Of a stretch of DNA of 24,826 nucleotides, positions 10,101-19,660 are shown piece by piece. The position numbers and the translations under genes were made by a program. Source of the DNA: Chara braunii (Eukaryota > Streptophyta > Charophyceae > Charales > Characeae); the NCBI GenBank assembly GCA_003427395.1, contig BFEA01000060.1, forward strand, positions 3,422,498 through 3,447,323. The letters run 5' to 3'. Numbering within the stretch: position 1 is the first letter of the stretch; each line of letters opens with the position of its first letter. The notes beneath the pieces were generated by a model, which searched no databases, was not told the origin of the DNA, and saw only the letters and a program-made list of their open reading frames with translations.

Positions 10101-10744
10101 CAGCAGGAAGTCAGACTCCCCTATGATCAACTCCTTCTCGTTCCCTTCGTTGATACGACAAGGCCCTGCTAAAGCACTTTCCCTCATTCGCCGTATCAAC
10201 CCTCGTTCCCTCTCGTAATATGCTTCCTCGTCTTCTGTAACGAGGACGGGAACCGGGTGACACTTCTTGTCTACCGTCTTGTACCGCCTTTGGGAACCCT
10301 GCTTGAGCCGTCCCCTAAAAAAAGACGACTCACGGATTGTGTTTGCGCTGATGCGGGGTGCCCTCCGCTGCCTGGGAGCTGATATACCAACTCCAACCTT
10401 CCTGCCTCGGGACATTCCAGAACTTGCTCCCTCAAGACCTGGATGGCATCCGGATCTGCCATCTCATGCGCGGCCACCAGGTCCATGGCCTTCCCAACAT
10501 CCGACAGGCTGAGGGAAAATGCTTTCACCCTCTCTCCTGCTTCAGGCTCTGCTCGGAGCCTCATGCGCTCCTCTTCTGACTCCTCAATTGTGAATGATCC
10601 TGGATTGGGCCGGTTCCTTATACTCCTTGGCCCGGTGTTCCTGCAGATAATTATTTCGTAATTCCCGCAGACAGGATTGCATAAGAGAAGGATTAGAGTC
10701 CCGTCATGTTTGTTGAACATCACGGTCTCTGTCCTGCTTAGGAA
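6909..10744 (-). pseudogene. pol: Ty3/gypsy pol: RT, RNase H, integrase, GPY/F
   Basis: This encodes the enzymes that copy element RNA to DNA and insert it. In the main open frame (9959 to 7155; numbering from its first codon) RT motif A is SLIDLYSRYDQF (D89) and the catalytic box is YIDD at 151-154. RNase H keeps E362 and D430 but has S320 and N387 where Asp is expected. Integrase has H661, H668, C695, C698 (HHCC) and D728, D786, E822, giving D-X57-D-X35-E. In the same frame, past stops at 7155-7157 and 7086-7088, a GPY/F domain (RWLGPYRIVRVGDFGAYQIE) runs to TGA at 6909. Upstream, TAG at 9963-9965 and a frameshift within ~10290-10410 break the link to the protease. The copy is inactive. Between RNase H and integrase lies a ~200 residue connector. 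Confidence 0.95.
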
Positions 10745-12036
10745 TGACCTCCCAGGAGGATTCCATGGTCCACGTCCGACATTATGAAGAAGCATGCCCT
10801 GACCTTCACCTTTCCAACCTCGATGATCACATTCGAGGCTGTCCCGCAAAACACGGCCTTACAGCTGGCTCCATGCAGAATACCGCAGTCAGAACGGTCT
10901 ATATCCAGCCCAAATCTGATTGCGTCCGCCTCCCGAATGATGTTCATTTCGGCCCCGGTGTCCACCATTGCCGCACACTTGGAACCCTTCACCACCAAAT
11001 CCACCGTGCCGCAGGCTACACACTTCCAGTTCATTTTCGTCCCCGACTTTGCCCACTCAGCCTCATTGGGCAGGATCGTACCCAGATGGACATTGGGTAC
11101 CAGGCGCCACGACAATCTCCCCTTCAGTTCATCGCGGAGTCGCGGCGCTGACGCTAGGATTTCCTTCAGGGTCATGAGGTCATTATGCCCTTCCAGCAGC
11201 CTGTCAATTACTCTCTCTACGTCAAATCCCTCTTCCAACCGAACCACGTATTTCTTCTTTTTGGGTGGTCCGTCACGTATGACTGGCTCGGCCTCTCCCC
11301 TGGTTCCCTTTTTCCTCGCCCGCTGCTCCGTTCTCTGATCCTCTTCTCTGCGCAGCCTCTCGTCCTCTTCCTCTTCATCATCATCGTCCTCTACTTCCAC
11401 AGCCTCTTTCCTTCTCCTTGGTTCGGGTTCCCTCCTCGGAGGCTCTTGGCTGGCACTGGCCTTGGCTTGATTTCTCGTTCTCGCTGCCTGTGCCAGCCGG
11501 GCCTGCGGAGTGAGGGGCCTCCCCCTCATTCCCGATTGTGGGCACGATCCCACCACATTTACTCCGAGTCGCCCAGGCGCCGACTCCGGGCCGGAGTCAT
11601 AGAGGAACACTTTGAGGATGTTAGACCTCCTTCCCTTCACTTCCTCACAGAGGCCCACCCACTTCTGTTGGTACCTCCCTATCTTATCCAGCAGGTCCTC
11701 TATCTTCCCAAATAAGACGGACGGAGGCTCCATTCTTTCCTCCTCATCCTCGTCATCTGACTCGATGATTATGGGCTCTTCCGTCTTACTTCCTCCTCGT
11801 AGCCCTTGAGCCACTTCCTCATCGCTCCCCACTTCCTCTATCCCAATCGGTGGTTCCTCCTTTTCCTGCCATAGCCTGAACATGGCAGGGGGTGGCGGCC
11901 CAGCTGCCGCTCGTCGTTGGGCTTCAACCCTCACTCCTCCAAGCCTTCTGTCAATGACCTCCCCAAATTTATCGTAGATATTCCCATCCATAGTGGAGGA
12001 AATCAGTCCGCTTCTCTCGTCTTCCCGTCTTATATT

Positions 12037-12078
12037 ACAGAACCTTATAGTGTGGCCTTGCTGGTCACAATGTTGACA
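12037..12078 (-). other. CCHC zinc knuckle of the first gag
   Basis: CQHCDQQGHTIRFC fits CX2CX4HX4C. It directly follows the GQGYQ repeat region and an Arg-containing stretch, as expected for a nucleocapsid RNA-binding domain. Confidence 0.92.
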
Positions 12079-12129
12079 GATGGCCGTCCTCCAGTCAAAA
12101 CGGGGTCGTCCATACCCCTGACTTCCCTG

Positions 12130-12255
12130 ATCCCGCTGGCCTTGATACCCCTGGCCTTGGTACCCCTGGCCTTGGTACCCCTGGCCTTGACTCACTTGGC
12201 CTTGGTACCCCTGGCCTTGATTCCCCTGACCTTGGTACCCCTGGCCTTGACCATT
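12130..12255 (-). repeat. 15 bp minisatellite coding for GQGYQ repeats in gag
   Basis: On the minus strand the unit CAAGGCCAGGGGTAC recurs about seven times with variants, encoding Q-G-Q-G-Y in tandem just before the zinc knuckle. Multiples of 15 bp keep the frame. Such Gly/Gln/Tyr-rich tracts are low-complexity and may vary in copy number between elements. Confidence 0.85.
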
Positions 12256-13482
12256 CCATTGCCTCCCTCTTCCACCGCCATTCCTGCCTCACCCCCTTCC
12301 TCCACCCCTCCCTCCGTTGCCTTGATTGCCTTGCCCCTGGTTCCCACCTCCTGCCACACTGCCCTGTGAACTAGGAGCAGGTGACGGCGGCGGGGCCACA
12401 GGCTGGGCCTGGGCTGCGGGGTAGATGGGCGGTGGCATACTCGTTGGCGGTCCGGCTACTGCCGGCGAGCTTCCCCATGGCACAATTGCATTGATCACCG
12501 ACCAGGGCCACTGTCCGTAGGAGGGCGCCCCACCTTGCGAGAGACCCGTACTAGATGATGGAGCCGCCACATTTAAAGGGGTTGCTGCCTCGGCCTGAGG
12601 CGCCTGCGCTTTTCCTGATCCCTGTCCGCCCTGCGCCAAATTACGCACTTTGCGCTGGACCTTCGTCAGGTGCTGCGGCACTGGCTCTTCCTCTTCCCAG
12701 AGCTCCTCCTGAACAGCCTCCTCTATCACCGGCTCCTTTCCTTTCACTTTGACAGCCGTCACCACCCTCCTTTGCACCACCGGCTCCGTCGCATACCCTA
12801 GCTGTGCCAACACGTCTGTAACAATCCTTGTTACCCCCTGGGTCCCAGAAGCAGTCGCATCTCTTTCCTTTCTCTTCTGCCTTTGCAGGCGTACCTGACG
12901 TTGCTCCACCTGGTCCAAACACCCAACTTTCACCCCTCTGTCAATGGTGGCCCAGGTGAGCTTAGTGCTACCTCCTCCATGCCTCGTCAACTCGACGGCC
13001 TCCGATGCCGTGAGTAGCCCCAGGAAGATGGCGCATTGTGCTTCCTCCGAAATCCCATNGACCTTCNGCNCTCTCTTCTTAAATTNTTGAACAAAGNCCC
13101 CTATTGTCGTAAAATCCTCTTTGTTCATCGCCTCAAGGTCTGCGGTAGTCAATAGCCCGTCTCCCAAGCGGTACTTCCTCTGCATCCCCTCCTTAAACCT
13201 CTCCCAGCTACCTTGAGCCGCATCTATGACTTTCTTCACCTCCTTATGGTAGCTGTGGAGGACATACTGAAGGATGCGTTGAAACTTTACAACATCAGAC
13301 CGCCCGACCAAAGCTTATTTCACCCGCTCTAGCCATTATGAGACTCTCTCCCCACAGAAATGGAAAGTATCGACCTTTGGGATGTTGCTCGGGTTCCTTT
13401 CATGTCGGTCGATGACCACGATGAGGTCATCGAGTGTCAGACCCTTCTTGGGAGCAACTGATGAGCCGCCAGTCTCACGCAT

Positions 13483-14344
13483 CTTGACAGCCTCTTCTTT
13501 TCAAGTTCCTTGATTAAAAAAAAACAAGCACATCTCCTTATTCAACATTATACCATGACCAGTCTATTTCATCCGTCCTACCTAACTCTTACTACGTACC
13601 TTTTCCCAATCCTACACGTTCACCCTTCATTCCTTCCCTTACTCAGGTAGGTAAAATTTCCTTACCTATACTCAATCGCTCATTATCTTCCCTCACTTCC
13701 TCGTCCTTCCTTTATGCCTTTTCTCATTCACTTCTCATACCCGGATGTCGTTCCACGAGGGACAACGGTAGGCTTTCCGTTATCCCCGGCAACGGCGTGA
13801 CCTGTCGAGCGCATCGGTCCGGCACCTCACATGGGCAGGGCGGGACCCTCCTGGCCGCGTCACACAGGAGTTGGTTTTAAATCCTTTGTCGCAATATATA
13901 CGGAGCTTCCTTAAGCCGCTCCGGCCGAGTGCGCCAGCCATACCTCTCGCGAGCCCCTACGACAGGATAGGGCCTACGCGAGGCACGACTTACCTACACC
14001 TTACGGGAGCTGTCACCTCCCTTCTGTGGGCGTATCCCCGCCGAGCTACCAGTCCACAGTACGAAAGTTAATCAGCTGCAATCGCAGAGGTAGACCAGCC
14101 GAGGGCGTTTCTCGTTCGCTATAGCATAGGGGGTACACGCGGTAATACGCCTCTATCGGACCCGCACGCGAACCGACATCATGGGGGGCTGAGGTCCCAA
14201 GCGCGGTTCGTCGTTGGTCGACTAGGACGTTTCCCACACACCACGCGCACTCCACTTTACGAACACACATACCCACAAAACAACACATATACGAAACGAC
14301 AGAACACAACAACGCGACCACACTCCTAGCCCCTCGGTATCCAA
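13483..14344. other. Leader/spacer upstream of gag, no gene seen
   Basis: Directly upstream of gag (13500-13740) the DNA is pyrimidine-rich on the plus strand and would be the 5' leader of the minus-strand element. From ~13740 it becomes GC-rich with short inverted repeats, for example CCTCTCGCGAG to CTACGCGAGG near 13945-13982. I could not identify a tRNA primer-binding site or an LTR end. Confidence 0.4.
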
Positions 14345-14600
14345 CCCATAACTTTCCAATGCGGAAATCGTATAGGCGTCGCGCACGAGACTCAGTATAA
14401 AACCGCGCGGACGCAGGGCTATCGCATATCGACTCGCAATGCAATTTTACGCAAGCAGTCGCAATGAAGGCGTACTATATGGTACCCACACTTGCGCGGT
14501 CCCTGTTAATCGCGAGGGCCGCGTTCGACACTCAAGTGTCGGCTGACACTCGCCTTGAGGGTTAATCTCTCGACGCTGGACAACCGCCACGCGCGGTTGA
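14345..14600 (+). repeat. Promoter-like direct repeat, unit A
   Basis: This ~255 bp unit is a diverged copy of 14873-15131, 528 bp downstream. Shared landmarks in order are CCCATAACTTT, a TATA-like box (here TATAAAA at 14396), CGCAATGCA, a GTACTAT block, GCGGTCCCT and the hairpin GACACT/AGTGTC. The TATA-like box lies 50-51 bp from the unit start in both. Perfect hairpins here are CGACACT/AGTGTCG (14526-14541) and CAACCGC/GCGGTTG (14581-14599). No gene follows on the plus strand. It may be regulatory DNA of an element or an old satellite. Confidence 0.65.
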
Positions 14601-14670
14601 AAACCACAACCTCTTCTGCACCCTGTGCAGAGGGGTTGAGTAGACAGCTTTAAGCTGTCGTGGCGGTCGA
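14600..14670 (+). repeat. Hairpin cluster after unit A
   Basis: An imperfect hairpin built on CTGCA/TGCAG with outer CAACC/GGTTG spans 14607-14638. A near-palindrome GACAGCTT-T-AAGCTGTC lies at 14643-14659. GTGGCGG at 14660-14666 is complementary to CCGCCAC at 14584-14590, which could close a multibranched fold over both. Confidence 0.75.
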
Positions 14671-14872
14671 ACATCAAGGGGTTTGACTTTGACGGCGGCA
14701 CTATAACGTCCAACTATAAAAACTCCAAAGAGCAAAAGATAAGGAATGGGCCGAAGATTCCCTGCCTAGTAAACAAAATCATAGCCCTGGGGTACCCTCC
14801 CTTTTTCGCGCGGCGTCGGCGGCCTATAACAATCTCAAACATTTGCCAAATATGTATCGGTCCCTTTGTAAT

Positions 14873-15131
14873 CCCATAACTTTTTACACACCAGGGCGGT
14901 AACGTCGCGCGCGGGATTTTAATATAAAGTTGCGCAGCCGAGGGTCTACCTCATACCAACCCGCAATGCAGGCATACGCATGCAGTCGCGACGATGACGT
15001 ACTATGTAGTATCCATAATCAAGCGGTCCCTCGTGGATCCGAGTACCGCTTATGACACTCGAGTGTCAGACTCGAAGTGTCGTGAGGGCCTAACCCTTCA
15101 CGACATTGCACGACTGAAGGAATAGTCGTGC
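14873..15131 (+). repeat. Promoter-like direct repeat, unit B
   Basis: This is the diverged partner of 14345-14600, with TATAAA at 14923. Its hairpins are a perfect 16 bp palindrome TGACACTCGAGTGTCA (15053-15068), TCGTGAGGG/CCC-T-TCACGA (15080-15103, one bulged T) and GCACGACT/AGTCGTGC (15108-15131, 8 base loop). The GACACT/AGTGTC palindrome is kept from unit A although surrounding bases have changed. Confidence 0.65.
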
Positions 15132-16077
15132 GGCCGCCACGGCTTCTCCGACTCTTGGCCTGAGTGTCTTGGTAGGCAAATCAAATAGACTCTGCGCGAG
15201 GGAAAACCCCTTCCCTGCAAAGCCTAGGGCTTGGGACGTCCGACTAAGAAAAATCATCAAAAAACAAGAAACAAAAATAGAGGGAGAGGCTTCCCCTAGG
15301 GCTCCTTAGCCTTAGCTTCTGAGTAGGGCTTTAATATGGGGACTCTTCAACCCATGCAAACATTCATCCCAAGTATACCCATGTATACATGTATAAGGGT
15401 TAAGTATGTGACGATCACTTTTCATGGTCTCACTAGGGTCTCTCACAATAGTACGTATATGTGTGATTGTAGGCAACTAAATCCAAAATCTGATTCACAA
15501 CACATAACTGCCATCACATCAACAAACCAAAGCAACAACCCACATACTACACGAAGTCAACCCCAACCACCTTCGACATTCATACCCTTTGCTTTAGTCA
15601 TGCAAACCCCAAAACCTCCTGTCCAACCAACCTTAATTAAATACTCAGCATCTTTGTTAAATGGCCATTTAATAAAAGTCCGGGTGAAACCTTAATAAAA
15701 CAACGAAATCACCAGAGCTAAAGCCTTTTAGGTTGAGTGTGGAGGGAGAGTTGAAATTGAGTCGAAGGCCGACGAATCGGGAACCGACCTGTTATCAGTG
15801 ATAACAGAAAGTGATCCTCAAAAGTATCAAGCTGGATCTAGCCCTGAACTTGAATCAAATGATCAAAGAGGCGTGTAACACACGGCAGACCAATCCCCAA
15901 GCTAAGATCATAATTGTATGGAGACTACAACTCCATAATTCATTCTCACTCAAGCTACTTGCCAACTAAGTCCAAGCCTAACTCTAAGCCAGTGCCCAAA
16001 ACAGAAGTAAACTAATGGCAGAACCTCTCTTATTCAGGGTGGATTGCCAGAATCGCCACTTGTCGAAATATAATCTA
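15132..16077. other. AT-rich spacer, no gene seen
   Basis: Open frames here are short and show no recognisable domain. A perfect hairpin CTGTTATC/GATAACAG with loop AGT is at 15789-15807. The composition shifts from GC-rich to AT-rich near 15240. Confidence 0.45.
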
Positions 16078-16317
16078 ACTCCTTTAAACTAAGAAAATTT
16101 CGGCAGCGCTTCCCGTAGGAAAAGTGTCTTTCCAGAATTTATATAAGTTTAAATATGAAAAAATATAAATAATTTATAACTATGGAAAGCCAAATTTTGT
16201 CCAACTCCCTGAATCAGTAGAAATTTGGGCAGCACCCCCTCTAGAAAATGAGACTTTCTAGATTTATACTAAGTCAGATATACAGCAGAAAAATAATCTC
16301 TAACTCCTGGAAAGTCA
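16078..16317 (+). repeat. ~120 bp satellite units left of the gap
   Basis: Two units start near 16078 and 16203. Each has the order AACTCC, AAATTTCGGCAGCGC (or a variant), a TAGGAAAAG/TAGAAAATG block, TTCCAGA/TTCTAGA-TTTATA, then an A/T-rich tail with GGAAAG. The AAATTT landmarks are 126 bp apart. The second unit runs into the gap. Tandem array of decayed satellite-like DNA. Confidence 0.75.
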
Positions 16318-17209
16318 NNNNNNNNNNNNNNNNNNNNNNNNNNNNNNNNNNNNNNNNNNNNNNNNNNNNNNNNNNNNNNNNNNNNNNNNNNNNNNNNNNN
16401 NNNNNNNNNNNNNNNNNNNNNNNNNNNNNNNNNNNNNNNNNNNNNNNNNNNNNNNNNNNNNNNNNNNNNNNNNNNNNNNNNNNNNNNNNNNNNNNNNNNN
16501 NNNNNNNNNNNNNNNNNNNNNNNNNNNNNNNNNNNNNNNNNNNNNNNNNNNNNNNNNNNNNNNNNNNNNNNNNNNNNNNNNNNNNNNNNNNNNNNNNNNN
16601 NNNNNNNNNNNNNNNNNNNNNNNNNNNNNNNNNNNNNNNNNNNNNNNNNNNNNNNNNNNNNNNNNNNNNNNNNNNNNNNNNNNNNNNNNNNNNNNNNNNN
16701 NNNNNNNNNNNNNNNNNNNNNNNNNNNNNNNNNNNNNNNNNNNNNNNNNNNNNNNNNNNNNNNNNNNNNNNNNNNNNNNNNNNNNNNNNNNNNNNNNNNN
16801 NNNNNNNNNNNNNNNNNNNNNNNNNNNNNNNNNNNNNNNNNNNNNNNNNNNNNNNNNNNNNNNNNNNNNNNNNNNNNNNNNNNNNNNNNNNNNNNNNNNN
16901 NNNNNNNNNNNNNNNNNNNNNNNNNNNNNNNNNNNNNNNNNNNNNNNNNNNNNNNNNNNNNNNNNNNNNNNNNNNNNNNNNNNNNNNNNNNNNNNNNNNN
17001 NNNNNNNNNNNNNNNNNNNNNNNNNNNNNNNNNNNNNNNNNNNNNNNNNNNNNNNNNNNNNNNNNNNNNNNNNNNNNNNNNNNNNNNNNNNNNNNNNNNN
17101 NNNNNNNNNNNNNNNNNNNNNNNNNNNNNNNNNNNNNNNNNNNNNNNNNNNNNNNNNNNNNNNNNNNNNNNNNNNNNNNNNNNNNNNNNNNNNNNNNNNN
17201 NNNNNNNNN
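16318..17209. other. Assembly gap of 892 Ns
   Basis: A single run of N. It is flanked on both sides by units of the same satellite, so the missing sequence is probably more of the array and the true length may differ from 892. Confidence 0.98.
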
Positions 17210-17340
17210 TGACAAGTCAAAAATTGACTAACTTCTTGGATTTGTAGAAATTTCGGCAGCGCTTCCCGTAGGAAAAGTAGCTTGCCAAGATTTATACAAA
17301 GCCAAATATAAGAAAAGATCTCAGAAAATGCAGGAATTGA
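17210..17340 (+). repeat. Satellite unit right of the gap
   Basis: The unit contains a 31-base block (from AAATTTCGGCAGC to GTAGGAAAAGT) identical to the one in the first left-hand unit. It is followed by GCTTGCCAAGATTTATAC and an AT-rich tail with AAAATGCAGGAATTGAC, itself repeated at 17324-17341 and 17367-17384. Confidence 0.75.
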
Positions 17341-17590
17341 CCTAAGTGAAAAAAAAGTTATTACAGAAAATGCAGGAATTGACATTAACTCCTATGGCTC
17401 TAGTGTGTGGCGAGCAACTAAAGCAACTACCTATAGAACTGAAATCCAGACAAACTAGTCATCCCATCCTGTCTCATGTAAACCAAACCACGAATGCAAG
17501 TACTCTCACCATCCCAAGTTCATTCCATATAAATAGTTCGTGAATCTTCAAGTTCTTAAATCCTTATACCCATCTTACATAAGACATAGA

Positions 17591-18275
17591 GCTGGACCAT
17601 TCGCCATGGAAATAATGCCCAACTTGTCTTTATGATATACACGAACAGGTTGCACGACTACTTTTTTCTTGTTTTGGGCAGATGACTGGACCATTCGCCA
17701 TGGAAACAATGCCTAGTCGCCCTGAGCTGTTTAATATCCAAAGTTTTAGTATTTCTCTGACTTTGTTAAAAAGAAAAGACAAATATGGGCAGGGGACTGA
17801 ACCATTCACAGTAGAAACAATGTTCAGGTTGCCCCAAACTATTTCCATTTATACTCTGTATTTTTCCTTCTCTCTTCTTAATGATATGGCTTAACGNTGG
17901 ACCATTCACAGTNGAAACAATGCCCAGCTGCCAGTTCACATGCAAATATACATAAAATACTTTNCTTTATACTNAGTTTAAATTATGTGCGTGGTTTTNA
18001 GGCTAAACCATTCACNATGGAAACAATGCTTAGCCTTAGACCAAAAATCCTCCCTCACAATAAACAAGAATTTAAACCCCTTCAATCAGACAAACCCTCA
18101 GAGTTAACTAAGGTAGCCAGACCATTCACAGTAGAAACAATGCCTGGTTCCCCAGAAAATAATCAAATAAACACAGCGACCAGGCCATTCACAGTAGAAA
18201 CAATGCCTGGTCCCTCAGAAAACAGCCAAATAAACATAGCCCTGAGCCATTCACAGTAGAAACAATGCTCAGGCT
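17591..18275 (+). repeat. Eight interspersed hairpins with a conserved core and varied paired stems
   Basis: Eight copies start near 17591, 17684, 17797, 17896, 18000, 18115, 18179 and 18238 (spacing ~93-115, then ~60). The core is CATTCACAGTAGAAACAATG, or CATTCGCCATGGAAACAATG in copies 1-2; CATT and AATG pair with each other. Outside the core, the outer stems differ yet stay paired: AGGCTAA/TTAGCCT (copy 5), ACCAGG/CCTGGT (7), AGCCTGAG/CTCAGGCT (8), CTGAA/TTCAG (3), CCAG/CTGG (6), G-N-TGG/CCAGC (4) and GACT-GG/CC-T-AGTC (2). Copy 1 pairs weakly. An extra A or C just before CATT would be bulged. DNA between copies is AT-rich and unrelated. I know no named family with this core. Confidence 0.85.
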
Positions 18276-19660
18276 TTGGTTGACCCGGTCAAAACGCATG
18301 CAGTCTACCTTCCTCCCACCTTCCCCCAGTTCATCCTTAGTATGCTTTCAATCAGAACAAAGCAGAAACTTAGGCTTCACTCTCACACATTCTTTCCAGT
18401 TAGTCTGATTGGTCCTCAAGAGAAAACAATAATCATAGGGACAACACATGCATATGACAATCATACTACATGGATATAGACAAACATGGGTAGTAGTAGG
18501 TTGTACAGATGGAGATGGTATACCTGATGATCCCCTGCCTCCAGAACCTCGCCTAGGTTCCGGTAGAGCTCCCGCAATCGGTGGGTGGACTCCCCACAGA
18601 GTCTTGATGCGAACCTACGGGTTGCAATCCCGCCTGCCGCCTTCCTCTCGTAGTGAGTAGACTAGACTTAAATTAAGAAGGGTAGAAGTAGGGGTTTCAG
18701 ACGCTCTAGATACAGGAAGGGTGCTCTCAGACTCGCGCGAGAGGGCGTTGATATCTCGATTCGCCTGAGGGCCCCGCAATGACAGCCAATATACCAGCCT
18801 GGTCAGATCCAAAGTCACATCACTGAACACAATCCCCTTGACAGCTCCTTGAAATTGCAGCAACANCTTCCCCTTCGCAACCACTNNTCTAAGTTGTGAC
18901 AACAACCTCCCTTGCCGCCCGATCGCCCCCTTTTCATTATACCTNCATTCCTTGTGGGCCAGCNGGAGTCAACATGGCGCCAAGCAGCCGCACTCAAAGN
19001 AGTGCANCAAGCCGTAGTAGGCCTAGCAATCACTGCCGTAATACAGCAACCGAGACAAATTGCGGGGCTTACTGTGGGGGCTGGCAAGGAATACTGTAGT
19101 TCTCAACAGCAGTTTCCCCTGTGTATCAGCAAAANCAANAATATCCCCCCCCTTTTCTTGATGCAGCAGGNCCGCCACTCTGTCAACGNTCATCNTAGCA
19201 ACAACAGTANTCACATGCGTTTAGCTAGCCGCGCANCAAGCAAGGCGCGCACACTCGGTCGTGCAGGTTCTTCCGCCGGTGNGNAGATAAGCCTTTAACT
19301 CGGCAGCTTCCTTCCTAGCTGCTTCATGCCTTCCACATACCAAAATGTTCTGTACAGTTGCCGCTCNCGTAGGCCCCTCCTNTTCATGGCTGGACTGTGG
19401 CCGCTCCAGCCTCCAGACTGAGCTCTGCAACAGCCATGGATAAGCCTGCACAGGCTGCGGAATATTCCNGCCAGTCTTAAAGGTCGCAGCAAGGCAGCAC
19501 TCCGCGTGGCTGCTTCAATTTACGAGGTGATAGCTCGTCGTCTCACAGTCCTGTCTCCAGCTCGACGTAGCGGATCACACAGCACGACCCGTCCTGCTGT
19601 ACAGCATGCCTGGGCCCGTCAACAGGCAAATCTCCCACGTCCTTCCCACTCGTAATATCT
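18276..19660. other. Unassigned sequence with scattered Ns
   Basis: No gene can be supported. Around 18615-18905 the minus strand has an open frame whose product (AVKGIVFSDVTLDLTRLVYW) reads like protein, but ambiguous bases interrupt it and no domain is recognised. From 18860 to 19470 there are more than 20 Ns, indicating low-coverage or collapsed consensus. Composition turns GC-rich from about 18530. Confidence 0.4.

Larger units (their letters stand above)
3989..13482 (-). mobile_element. Degenerate Ty3/gypsy retroelement block with two gag genes
   Basis: On the minus strand the order is Gag, CCHC zinc knuckle, aspartic protease, reverse transcriptase, RNase H, integrase, GPY/F domain, then a second Gag-like gene. 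RT and RNase H before integrase is the Ty3/gypsy (Metaviridae) order. Only about 110-170 bases separate the pol stop (6909) from candidate starts of the second gag (6798 or 6741), leaving no room for an LTR between them. All parts carry stops or frameshifts, so the copy is dead. I could not identify flanking LTRs, primer binding site or polypurine tract. The 2 kb direct repeats at both ends of the window are a possible but unproven LTR pair. Confidence 0.85.
10738..13482 (-). pseudogene. gag: Ty3/gypsy gag with aspartic protease, broken
   Basis: One frame runs from ATG 13482 (MRETGGSS) to 10738 with stops at 13336-13338 (TAA), 13315-13317 (TAA) and 12289-12291 (TGA). Six ambiguous bases fall around 13059-13097. 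The capsid-like part includes GSWERFKEGMQRKYRLG and FLGLLTASEAVELTRHGGG. A Pro/Ala/Gly-rich region follows, then GQGYQ repeats, a CX2CX4HX4C knuckle (12037-12078), a long acidic/basic linker and a retropepsin domain with DTGA at 10951-10962. The protease's second signature (LLG then R) is split by an apparent one-base deletion near 10745; the next frame continues RSFLSRTE. The protease would mature Gag-Pol inside virus-like particles. The ATG start is preferred because the frame is continuous upstream through both TAA codons. Confidence 0.92.

Noticed and set aside
11185-11715. A 176-codon plus-strand open frame with hydrophobic stretches
   Set aside because: It is antisense to the acidic linker of gag-protease; Glu/Asp codons read backwards give Leu/Phe/Ser-rich products.
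13320-15330. 5' LTR of the minus-strand element
   Set aside because: No matching copy is found in 2030-3988, and no tRNA-complementary primer site could be located next to gag.
16248-17385. Long open frames of ~310-360 codons around 16.2-17.4 kb
   Set aside because: They consist almost entirely of N; stop codons cannot be seen in the gap.
17591-18275. CRISPR array
   Set aside because: The DNA is eukaryotic, the repeats are not identical, each carries a different stem, and spacers vary from ~30 to ~85 bases.
17591-18275. Hammerhead ribozymes or iron-responsive elements
   Set aside because: There is no CTGATGA with a paired GAAA in three-stem order. The loop lacks the CAGTGN hexaloop with a 5 bp upper stem, although a bulged base and AGTAGAAAC superficially resemble parts of both.
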